64,000 nt of DNA from positions 12,882,881-12,946,880 of the forward strand of contig CM032797.1 of the NCBI GenBank assembly GCA_019155185.1. Direction: 5' to 3'. Shown here in pieces: positions 24,701 to 35,111 of the stretch. Source of the stretch: Beaufortia kweichowensis (taxonomy: Eukaryota; Chordata; Actinopteri; Cypriniformes; Gastromyzontidae). Position numbers and translations under genes: made by a program. Under the pieces are notes generated by a model. The model searched no databases and was not told the origin of the DNA. It saw only the letters and a program-made list of their open reading frames with translations. The first letter of the stretch is position 1. Every line of letters starts with the position of its first letter.

Positions 24701-27700
24701 GTTTCGCTTTTGAGACAGGATGGACTCCTTCTCTTGATTCAGTCTGTTCTCCACTTGCCTCAGCATGTCTCGTTCCTTGCGGGTGTTCTCAACACGCAAC
24801 TGGTCGAGAAAAACGTACATCAAAACATTTCAATACCAAAACAACGCATGTTTACTGAAAGATAAGCCTCTCAATCAACTGACATGAAAAAACATTAACA
24901 GTAAAAAGATGAGTTACTAGCAAAATACTTTGTGGGATTTCTGTGAATTAAAATGCACGAACCAGAAGCAATAATTCCCAACAAATTGCCCAATTCTTTT
25001 ATGAGAAACTTTCTCTGTCTATTTATCACATAAGCATGCCCTCACCTCAGCCATTGCTAGCTTTTCATTGGCCTCTCTCAGGTCTTGGGTCATTGTGTGA
25101 ATAATCTCCTCGTGCTTCTGATGAGTTGCCGTCATCTTCTGATTCTTCTCCCTCAGGGCTTCAATCTCTCGTCTGAAGCCATTTACATTCTCCTGAAGCA
25201 TCTCGTGCCTGCAAGGTATGATGATGATTAAAGCTACACACAGGCTGGGGTAACATTGGACAACTGGAACATCTATGTTTAGTAGGGGTGAAGTAAAACT
25301 ATATATAACTATATAAACTATAAATAAAAATGCCCAGAGATATTTCAGGCTCACCGTTTGAAAGCAAATTCCAGCTGAGAGGAAAGTTTGGCCTTCTGTG
25401 AGAGCAGCTCAGACACTTGACCTTGAAGCCTCTCTATCTGTTCATTCAGCAGTTTGTCGTTTTCTGCCTTTTCTTTTTTATATGTTGTGAAGGCATCATT
25501 AAGCTGTGATGGTGAAACATTTGTATTCATCGATTATTATTGTTGTTGAATTAAGTGTATGCTAAGAGGAACTTGAGTGGGTCAAGTGTATGTCTTACCT
25601 GTTTGAGTGCTGCTCTGGCTTGTGTTGCCTGCGCAGATTCTGCAGCTGCAGTCCTCAGTGGTGTAGATCTGGTGGCAATGAGCCCTGGTCTGTTGGGAGT
25701 AGAGGCCTGAGATCCACTGTCTGAACCTAAAGCAAACAGGTAACACCAAGTTAACACCTGGATCAAAAGTCATTAGGATAGATCTTGCACAGGTAATTTT
25801 TCACCTTGTATTGGAAGCTCGACTCCGGCTGTCTGCAGCAGAATACGGTACATGTCTCTTTGCCGAGTGGCAGAGTCAGCCAGCTGCTTCTGGTGGTTCA
25901 TCTGTTCCTTCATCTGATCCAGCTCCTTCTGAACCTTCTCTAAACTCTGTTCCAAATCAGTTTGCCTAAGAGTAAAAAACAGCACAGAATTTTTTTTTTT
26001 ACTGATCTCAAGTGGTTTACTGCTGAAAACAATTCAGCAGTAAACAGTAAAAAGTACATTCTAAGTCTCCTGAATGGTTGGTCAAGTACCTGGCAGTCTT
26101 AGCCTGGGTCTGCTCCTTCTCTCTCTGCTCTTCCAGGTCTCTGACCTGAGCCAAAAGGTTTTGATTTTGCTGCTGAAGCTCCTGGACACTGCGGAAGGCC
26201 ACTTGCCGTGAGCCCTGCACCTCAGAGCTGCTGCTAACTGCAGAATTCACGTCCTCACGCACCACCTGATTACCACGAGCCTCCTCCAGCTCCACCAGCA
26301 AAACACGTACCTGAACCATTCAAAGAAAGCAGACAAGAGAAAAATTCGTTTGTAGCTTCTATGCAGTTAATTTCAGTTGTGTGTGCAATATGCAGCAGAA
26401 GTGGGTGTGTCGACTAAATGCAGCATCTCTATAGTTTTTAACAGGATGACAGTGTCACTTACCTGTTCAGACATGTCTGCTAGCTGTCTCTCTGATCTCT
26501 GATTATCTCTCTCAAGGATCAAGGCTCTCTTATTGGCTTCATCTGTCTCCTTTTGCAAACGATGGACCTCCTGATAAATAAGCCAGACAAACAGATTAAT
26601 TACTCTCAGATACATGATTATGCTTTTCTCTCATCTCTCTTATAAACATGCGCAGACCTTCATGGCTTGCTCCAGTTTGGAACACAGGCTGGTCATGGAC
26701 TTCTGCATGTTCTCATACTCCTCTCGCTGGCGTTTCAGGATGGGAGCCTTTGTTTCCACCTCCAGCACTATCTCATCCAGAACCTTGTTCAGACGCTTGT
26801 TGTCCAGCTTCTCCAAGTGAAGCTGATCTTGCGCCTCCACAAAAGCATTATACAGCTGAAAGCAAAACAAAAAGAAGCAATTACATGAATAATTATCTTC
26901 TTCCTTAACATTCTCAGATTTCCTCAATCAGTTGTATGAGCACTGAATTACTAAAAATTCAGAAAAAAAAGTTAAATTAGTTTGTAAACATACCTCCATA
27001 AGTTTCATACCAGGCTTGACAATTTTGGCCACCGCAGCTGCAGTTGGGGACAGGTTCGTCAGTTCTTCTTCTGTAAATGCTGGAACGCCTTTTTAATAGA
27101 ACAACAGATACAAAATGAAATCCTGCACAATGTCAGACATGATGATTCATTTGAACAATCTGATGCATTTCAAAGTAATATCTTACCATATTACCAACTT
27201 ATCAGGCTACAAATTTAACTAAAAAGATTCTTTAAGGTAAAACAGAAGCAGACAGCCATGTGACTCATACCTCGCCTCTTAAAATCTGTCAGGCATGTGT
27301 TTGAGTTCTCCAGCTCTTTCTCCAGATTCCTGACCTTCTCCTGTAGCTCAGACTCGGCTTTCTCTCTCACACACTGCACCTCTGACAGCTTCTTTTCTGT
27401 GACTTTATTGGCTGTTGATGAAAATGACATGAGTTTTGATTGGAAATTCTTTTAATAACTGAACAAATCCTTTAGGTTACAGCTCAAAACAAGACAAGTA
27501 ATAGTTCGGACCTTCCGTTGCTTCCTTTAACAGTTTGTTGAGCTCCTCTACAGCTCGGTTAAGCTCGCCATTCTTAGCTTCAGAGTCTGCAGCAGCGTCC
27601 TGTGGACACAACAAATGGATTTGGGCATTAATACTTCCCCACATTAGCAGTCTGCTCAACACATTCAATGTTTACTGACCTTGTACAGGTTACAGAGCTT

Positions 27701-29570
27701 GAGGTTGGCATTCAGCTCATTGCGGTACTTCTCCTCCATGGTGATTCGCTGGTCTTTAGCCTGAAACAAAGAGAGATACAATGACATTCAATTTAACTTT
27801 CCTTTAATGCGAAGTGGTAAACCAAACATGAACTTGACGCTTAAGATGGTGAACCTCTTTGAGCTTGTTCATCAGATCTTCAGTACTTTTCTGCAGGTTG
27901 TCATTGTTCTTCTTGAGTGTGTTGACTTGGTCCTGAAGCCTGGTCACCTGATGAGCATGACATACATATGATCATTGCATGTCAGTGATATAATAGAGAC
28001 ACATGTCTCAAAACACAGTAAATGGTCTCACACCTCTTCCTTCTTGCTCTCTAGAGAGCATCTGAGCTCCAGGATCTCTTTCCCCTTCTCTCTGGACAGT
28101 GTGTACACTTCATCGGTCTTGCTCTTCAACTCTGAATTCAGCCATGTGTTCTGGTTCTGGACGAGCTCCTTTTCTTGCTCCATTCTTTTCTCACGATACT
28201 GAAGAGAAGGAAGAGATTAGAAGACTATTTAAGAAAAGTTTAAACTATAACAATTTTTAACCATTTTATAATTTTATGTTGTGACATGGTATACCGTTAC
28301 CACAAAGTTGTCCATAGCTGTAACATACATATTCTTTTGTACTAATATAGCATTACAACCCTACTGATGACGACTACTCTTGCCCTAGATTTTCTGATAA
28401 AATGTTATCTACAATAATAATGATGAACATTAATAGTAACTATGCACATTTTACTTACCTGAATAGAAACTTCAGATGACTGAAGTTCATCCAGTTTAAG
28501 TTGGAGCTCCATCTTGATTGTGTTGGTCTCCACAAGTTTGTCATTGAGTCGTTTGATATCCTCTGTATAAAAAGCATAAGGCACTTTGTTGAGAAGTATC
28601 AAGGCCTTCTAAATGTATTGATAATCTATGCAAAGACGTGACAGCCGCTTAGTTATATCTGTGTGAATGACAGCTTTGATAACAGATCCATAAATAATTC
28701 ATACCACTGAGATTTTCCACTTCTTGAGATCTCTTTTCCAGCAAACGAGAGAGTTCTCTGTTCTCTGCCTCGATTTCATATTTGGCTTTTGGTGGCTTAC
28801 TCTGAAATTGAAAAGCATCCGGATGTTTTCTACATCATTAAATGCTCAAATATAAAGGTATATGTGAATGAACCTTGAGAAGTGTGAAACTCCATTACCT
28901 CCTGTGTTGTCCCCTGCTCTTCCTCTATATCTTTTATCTTCTTAAGTTCCTCAGCTTTAAACAAAAGAAAAGCACAAGCAAAGATTTTATACAGTCACTC
29001 TGCATTAATACAATCCACAAACACAGAAACCAAATAAAACAATAAACTTACTTAGTCTGCCATTCTCCTCCTTAATACTGTGATATTCTTTACTTTGGGA
29101 CAAGAACTGCTCCTGACTCTCAGCTAGTTTCTTCTCGAGGTTAAAGTACTGTTGCTCTGCAAGCATGAAACACACATCATAATGTACTTGGACCATTTAA
29201 ATCATTAATGACAGCCACAAATTGTGTAAGCTGCCAAACTCTTGGTGTAGCTCATTTGTTGCAAAAAAGGCTTTACGTAAGTTTTATCCTGATCCCCGAC
29301 ATTTTAATGGCTCAATGTTAACTAGACAATAATGGCTAAAATTGCGTTACAGTTAAACATTAGTCTAGGTTTTGATTTGCTAAATGACTGAGTGATCTGG
29401 CCTGCCTGTTGTTACCTACCAGAGTCTGCTTTATATCTCTCGTGATGTGATTTCAGCGAGTCTATTTCTGTCTGCTGATCGCCGAGAACCTTTTCGAGTT
29501 TGTTCTGGATGGCTTTGGGCAGTTTGGTAATTTCGGTTCTCTCCAGTACTTGCTGCAGAAGTGCCGCCAT
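15752..29570 (-). CDS. tpr: Nucleoprotein TPR (nuclear basket)
   Basis: Large coiled-coil scaffold of the nuclear pore basket, involved in mRNA export and spindle checkpoint anchoring. I traced 51 coding exons on the minus strand. The first is 29420-29570 (start MAALLQQVLERTEI). Others include 26090-26310, 24185-24353, 22321-22458, 21519-21729 and 19457-19705. The last is 15752-15810 (ending RGTPM). They sum to 7026 bases, exactly 2342 codons, so 2341 residues against about 2360 in human TPR. Residues 1 to about 1630 are almost unbroken heptad coiled coil (Gln/Glu/Lys/Leu). A Ser/Thr/Pro/Gln-rich segment with FG dipeptides follows. A basic patch (KRLREEE and KKLRIIRR, exon 19045-19202) is a likely nuclear-localisation signal. 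Then come very acidic exons (18275-18415 and 18492-18689) and a low-complexity tail with an Arg-Gly end. Intron 28 uses a GC donor. The gene is head-to-head with odr4. Confidence 0.97.
19254..19410. repeat. MITE fragment in tpr intron
   Basis: Contains 'catcctcatgttatttt', 'ttttctggggaacacaaattaagatattttg' and 'acaatggaagtcaatggggg'. These modules belong to the same cypriniform palindromic short element seen at 37639-37834. The right half is missing. Confidence 0.5.
22168..22320 (-). other. GC-AG intron of tpr (intron 28)
   Basis: On the minus strand exon 22321-22458 ends ...caggccaag and the intron opens gcaaga, not gt. The acceptor is cctgtag before atgcgtaag. Only this boundary keeps the frame (QNQAK|MRKLQ). 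AG|GCAAG is the usual GC-AG donor form. Confidence 0.85.
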
Positions 29571-29894
29571 CTCTAAGGCACACTGCAACAGTTAGCATTA
29601 GCGGCTAGCTGTCGTTACATCATATTTGTGCGCTTGTAAACTCAAGCAGGACACCGGAGACGGGTTGTCCAATCAGAATATGCGCGTTGGACTTCATGTT
29701 GCGCTGCGCAGACAAATCGAATTATGACATCACGGTACCGCGATATTGACTCAGTAGCGCGGTACTTTGATGTCATACGCTGATCGGTCTGCGCAGCTCC
29801 TCATGAAGTGTTTCAGTTTGTCGTTTATTTGATGCGACGACGTGTTACACGTATTAAGTGCTCGTCAGCTTTTTGAGGTCTGCACGAGATAAAG
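29571..29894. promoter_or_regulatory. Bidirectional tpr/odr4 promoter with palindromic core
   Basis: Region between the tpr start codon (minus) and the donor of a probable non-coding odr4 first exon (aaag|gtacgt, donor at 29895). It is locally GC-richer than its surroundings. A CCAAT box lies at 29669-29673 (tgtccaatcag) and no TATA box is evident. The core is a 52-bp imperfect inverted duplication (29691-29742 and 29758-29809) whose arms carry GCTGCGCAGAC (NRF1-like) and TGACATCA (CRE/ATF-like). The 15-bp centre holds TTGACTCAG, an AP-1-like site. Confidence 0.75.
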
Positions 29895-30125
29895 GTACGT
29901 ATAGAGGTTTTCTTTTACTTTAGTATTATTTTCTGCGCAATGTTGTCATTAAATTGCAGCCCCTCTAAAACCGCATTATTGCTCTTTATGCGTTATGTTT
30001 TCTTGTCTTTTTTATGGTTATGGTTTCCACCATATTGACACATTGTACCACTTCTGTCAGATAAGTACTGGGACTTACATGTAATGTAATGTTGAAATGC
30101 TCATTTATTATTAGTTTTAGACAGA

Positions 30126-33100
30126 ATGGGTAGAAGCTACATTGTGGATGAGTTGGTGGAGAAATATCTCAGTGAACTTCAAACACCAGCTGGAGCGTGT
30201 GTCACAGGACTCCTAACTGGTCAAGTAAAGAATCAAGTGCTTTTTGCTATGCATTTAATCATGTTAGAAAAAATATAATTATCATATTACTTATATGTCC
30301 TTATCTTTTCATAGTCATCCCCTCAGAGAGATTTTGTAGTGTTGGCTGTACAGACTCCTAACAGGGAGAGTGAGGGTCATTCAAAAGCTTTAACTGGGGT
30401 CAGTGCATTGGATAACATTGATGTGGAGTGGGTCACAGAACATGCCAGGCAGGTGGGTAACCTGTCCTCTGCCCACTCACACAGTGGTTTTAAAATATAA
30501 TTGTTTATTGTACAGTTGAGCATTTTGAATGAACTTGTTATAGGTCTCCCGCATGTTACCTGGAGGTCTTTGCATCCTTGGCCTGTTTTTGGTGACCCCA
30601 CCAGAGCTCTCTAAAGATGCCCAAAACACTCTTAAAAGGGTATGTGTATACATGATTTTGTAAGATACCATCAAAAATTCCATAATTGCTGGGTTGAGTT
30701 ATTCTGTACTTGTTTTTTTATATATAGCTTGTGTTTGCTGTGGATAAATACATAACTAAAGAAAGACTATGGGAGCTCTCAGAGGAGGATGTGACTGATC
30801 GAGTCACCCTGCATATTTGCTCAAAAACTAAGAAGTATCCTGCACACTATCAGGCAGCATGTATATTTTGATGAACATATGTGATCTTGTAAAGTTTAGG
30901 TTAAAGTCTTAAAATCTAATTATGATATTAGAAACATTACAGCTATAAAAATGATAAAAATAGGTCATTTGTGTTTATTGCTGTAAATAATACTTTATGT
31001 GATTTCAAGATATCATATGCAAATTTTAATTTAGAATTATTGATTTTAAAATGATTTACTTTTTTTAATAGCCTTAGTAAAAAATATCAAGGTATATTCT
31101 CACAAAATGTTCTTTACATTATGTAAAATACTTTTTTGTAGAAAACCACAAAAAATGACTTTTCTGTGACAGGGTCACATATTATGCTTGTAAAATGTCA
31201 CTACTATAATCATTTTCATGGTTGCAATTGAAAGATGAAGGATTCTTGACTTAAATGTACAGAGCTGTCTGCAAAACATTTGATGTGAAAGATCCAAAGG
31301 TAAGAAACAGTTTTTGGCTTCAAACTAAAACTTTACACAAACTTAAAATAGTGGGATTTTGCTCTGTACTACTGATGATGTTCACTCATGTTCAGTCATT
31401 TGTGGTTTGCAGAGTTCAGCCAAGCCAGCAGACTGGAAGTATCAGACAGGAGTTTCATCTTCCTGGCCCATGTTGACTTGCTCTGTAGAGCTTGACCTGC
31501 TGATCCCTGTGACTGAATCTTCCTTAAATAACAGAGACAAGTGCATGCAGGTAAGAGAAAACACAGACAGATATAAGAAGGCCATGATTGTGTTCTGTGT
31601 AGATGTGTACAGAGCGCAATGTCTAGACATGTTTTGAATTTTATTATTCTTTGGTGCTGGTGTCCAGGATGGTCTTAGGAAATGGGCTAAGCAGATTGAG
31701 GCTGGTCACTGTCTCATAAATGGTAGACAGGCGTTAGATGACTCTGAATTTATCTCAGGACAGGTAAAAGTCTTTATTCTGTTTGTTTCTATTATTAATT
31801 TTAATTTTACATTTGAACTAAAACATGTTTTCTTCTTCAGAAAAAGAATCCAAAGGTTACCCAGCGCCAAACACTCCCAGCACGAATCCTTGTCTCTGAT
31901 GTAAGGACTGCGTCTTTTGAACAGTATCATTAAGTACATATATATTTGCATGCATTGTAAAATGTATATTTATAATAATATTAAAATTACAGGAGCAGCC
32001 AGAGATGAAGGAAAGGTCTAGTGCGCAGGTTCAAGTGTGCAGTGGTTCGGCAAAGATTCGAGGGGTGGTGCACTGCAGGGCTTACATCCACAACAATAAA
32101 CCTAAAGCCAGACATGCGGCACAGGTCAATAAAATCTGCTCTCACTGTTTTGTGCTTGTATATATCTATATAAGTGTAACACTTGCACATTCATCTACAT
32201 TGTTTTATTTTTTAACTGACCAGCATGTGGTCACAAATGATTCTGTACCAAAAACTTTCCTGTTTACCTGCTATTGATTAAGTAAAATATGTTTTACACT
32301 CGTAGACCATTAAGAGAGATATCATAAATACAGTTTCCTGTAGAGTGGAGATGTTTCTGGAGGATCTTTTAATAAGCGAAGCGAGTCACAAAGGTACAGT
32401 GGCACATTTTGGTTCATGCATAACACTGACCACTAGATGGCATTTATGTTCCGTTTTTGAATTATACTTTGAATGATGGTACTTAGTAAAAAGAATTTGG
32501 AATATATATATTTTTTTAAATGAATGAATTTTCACATTATAATTTTTTTCTCCAGGCCCATGCAGTGGACAGCAGTCTCTTCCTCGTCGTGTGTTTGCCC
32601 CTGTACCCAACTCTGGCCTGTCTGTGTGTGACTACATGTTTCCAGATGAAAGCGCGGCTGATGTGTCCGAGCGTCTGAAAGAGATGCTGGACTGGGACAC
32701 ACCGGAGGAGGACATAGATATTAATTTGGAGAGCAACCACTGTAAGTCTTTTCAAAATTTACAGTAGACTTTCTCATTCTCAGACTATCAGGACTCCTTT
32801 TTATATTTGAATTATAATAATAATTAATAATATAATAATAATTTATTACATTGTAGTTTTTTTAAACATATTTTTGGAAAACAATTGTACTGGATTGTAT
32901 AATTATTAGCTTGTCAAGTGTATGTGTGAATATTGTGTAAAGCAAGCTTTTGCACAGACCATGCGATTTTAGGGATGAATTAACACAAAAAGAGTTTTAT
33001 TGTTAAACAGTGTATAGGTGTGGGTCTTAGAGAATGCCAAAAGATGAGCCTTGTCAAAATGAGCACAGAGGTGTTTAACAACTTTGACACACCCTGGCTC

Positions 33101-33986
33101 ATTTCCCTTCCACAATAATAGCCCGTTACGCCTCTCCCCCTGTTCAAACCAGTTTAAGAAACTTTGCAGACAAATGATTTTTTCAGGTGTGGTTAAAGGT
33201 AAAACATGGAAAGGGTAATATTGCTAGCCGCAGGCATTAGAAAATCTGATCCTTTTGGTAACAGGCCCTTTGGGAAGTTATATTTCTATGGCAACAAAAT
33301 ACCAGCACTTTCTAGGAATGACTGAGGAGCTTTCTTGTTCTACACGTACAAGAATTAGTCAATTAAAATGTGTACATTTTCATGTTTCTGCATGTCTTTC
33401 AGTATGTTGCTCTGAGATTACTGACAGTCACAGTGATCACAGAACCCAAGCCACTTCAGAAGTCCAAGCTAAAACACCTAGGAAATCAACCCAGAAGTCT
33501 TCCCAATACTATGCTGGCAAGTGTCTCTTGATATCAATATTTGATGACTTGCTGTTTCTCTGTGAGTACTAATAATACATATAATACAGTATGCTGGTTA
33601 ATGGCTCCTGAGGTCAGTTTCTTTCTCTGTAATAATTGTCCTTTTATCTCATGGTTTTCAATGAGGCTTAAATCTGAATGAATGAATTTGAATACTTAGT
33701 ACTCTAAGTATTATAGTTTGCTTATATTGCACAAGGCTTGACAGTACAGTCATTATATTGGCCTTTGTGTCATGGCTAGCTTCAGGTTGCGTGATAGTTG
33801 GGTAGATAGTTGAGATTTTTCCTCGTGTAATACTTAGACTCCTGCTTTAATTCTCACATTCCTATTGGCACATATCCACCTATCTGATTCATTCTTCTCT
33901 CTTTTTACTCTTCGACAGGTGTGGCAGTAGCAGCAGCTGTTGCTCTCATTGCCACGGCAACATCCCTGTTGTATTTTAATGAATAG
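30126..33986 (+). CDS. odr4: Protein odr-4 homolog
   Basis: ER membrane protein; the C. elegans ODR-4 relative helps folding and export of odorant receptors (C1orf27 in human). Thirteen coding exons: 30126-30224, 30315-30452, 30544-30639, 30728-30834, 31263-31299, 31413-31550, 31668-31763, 31841-31900, 31993-32124, 32306-32393, 32556-32741, 33403-33516 and 33919-33986. They total 453 codons (452 residues; human about 454). The start MGRSYIVDELVEKYL is preceded by a good acceptor (gttttag), and a non-coding exon probably ends at 29894. The C-terminus is a single hydrophobic segment (VAVAAAVALIATATSLLY) fitting a tail anchor. Two introns are unusual: 30835-31262 looks U12-type, and 33517-33918 starts with GC. 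Identity rests on length, start, tail anchor and the tpr-odr4-pdc order. Confidence 0.93.
30835..31262 (+). other. Probable U12-type GT-AG intron of odr4
   Basis: The donor reads GTATCCTGC, matching the minor-class 5' site (RTATCCTTT) over its first seven bases. Upstream of the acceptor, TTCTTGAC (31243-31250) matches the U12 branch element TCCTTRAY at seven of eight positions. Its branch A is 13 bases before the end of the AG. The frame joins correctly (KTKK|AVCKTF). Confidence 0.7.
32430..32442 (+). promoter_or_regulatory. CTCF-motif match in odr4 intron
   Basis: CCACTAGATGGCA matches the CTCF core consensus CCASYAGRKGGCR at every position. Occupancy cannot be judged from sequence. Confidence 0.5.
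33517..33918 (+). other. GC-AG intron of odr4 (last intron)
   Basis: The exon ends tactatgctg and the intron opens gcaagtgtc. The acceptor is cttcgacag before gtgtggcag. Only this GC donor keeps the C-terminal hydrophobic helix in frame. The nearby GT (gtgtct) would give a Cys/Ser-rich frame instead. Confidence 0.85.
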
Positions 33987-35111
33987 CACTGCAAACTATA
34001 TGTATGTGTGAGTATGGTTGAGTAATATGGAATCAAATAATCCTATATATGAATTTACTTAAACATGCACTTTAGGTCAATTATAATTCATGAAAGCTCA
34101 TTTTAATGCCATTTGGCCAATTGTTATTCAAATGAATTGTGTAATAACTATCTAAGTTATCTAAAGTATTTTTTCTTCTGTTTTCACATTTTAAAGCACC
34201 ATCACTTGTGGCATGTTCACACATGCTCCATCAATAATAGATAAACAAGAAAAACATTTATTATACTCGTAATCTTTCTAGAATGCCTGTGCCTTCCCCT
34301 GTATTATTTGTGGTATTTTGTTTTGAGTCATTTGTAACCGGTCTCTTCTGGCTTCTTCTGGCTCCTCAGCATTAAAAAAACAGGAACTGATGCATTTGAT
34401 ACAGAAATCCCCCAAGCATAAAAATGTAATTGATGTACTTATAATTGATTTTATGTGTTATGATTTACAGTAAGTAAATTACGCTCTTGAGTAACAGACA
34501 TATCAAGCATGTAATTGCCATGGATTTCCTTACAGTATCAGTTCAATAGACTCACCTAAGCCACATTTCCCCACACCTTTCAGCAAACACTTACACACGA
34601 ACAGTCACACAGTGACCGCGTGGTCTTTGTGGTGCCAACTAAGGCTGCGTGTCAGGACGTGTTTACATAGCAGGGCCTGTGTAGCACAGAACTAACCATA
34701 CAGTCATAAAGACATGAAAGAACGAAGAGTGCCGCCTGCGTGTCTGCGTCTATGTGAAAGAATGTTATTTGGATTTCATGTAGCATTACAACATATAAAG
34801 TCACACATTCTTCTCATATGTAAATATTTATTTTGTTTAGGAGCAGTTAGTGGCTTGATACAGAATAAAGGTGACTAATTCTGTACAGCGTCAGTGTGTG
34901 ATAACAAGGTGTCTCATGTTCTTTGTAAATAAGAACAGTTGTGTGCATTTGATAACACTAGGATATATTTCTTCTGCGGTGTTAAATGTCTCTAAAATAC
35001 TGTGTGTGCGTGTGGGTAATAATGGTCTGAAAGTCTTCATAGCATCACTACAGGATCTATGTCAGTCTGACAGTTTGTGTAATTCACTTCCACCCTTTGA
35101 AGTTTTCCAGA
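33987..35111. other. Convergent 3' ends of odr4 and pdc
   Basis: There are 1.1 kb between two stop codons facing each other. A minus-strand AATAAA for pdc lies at 34827-34832 (TTTATT on plus). The clearest plus-strand signal for odr4 (AATAAA, 34864-34869) lies inside the pdc 3' UTR. A weaker ATTAAA occurs near 34371. No other gene seen. Confidence 0.55.

Noticed and set aside
25209..25354. Possible C/D box snoRNA (tgatgatgat) in a tpr intron
   Set aside because: The C-box-like string is on the plus strand, whereas tpr is transcribed from the minus strand. No paired D box or terminal stem was seen.
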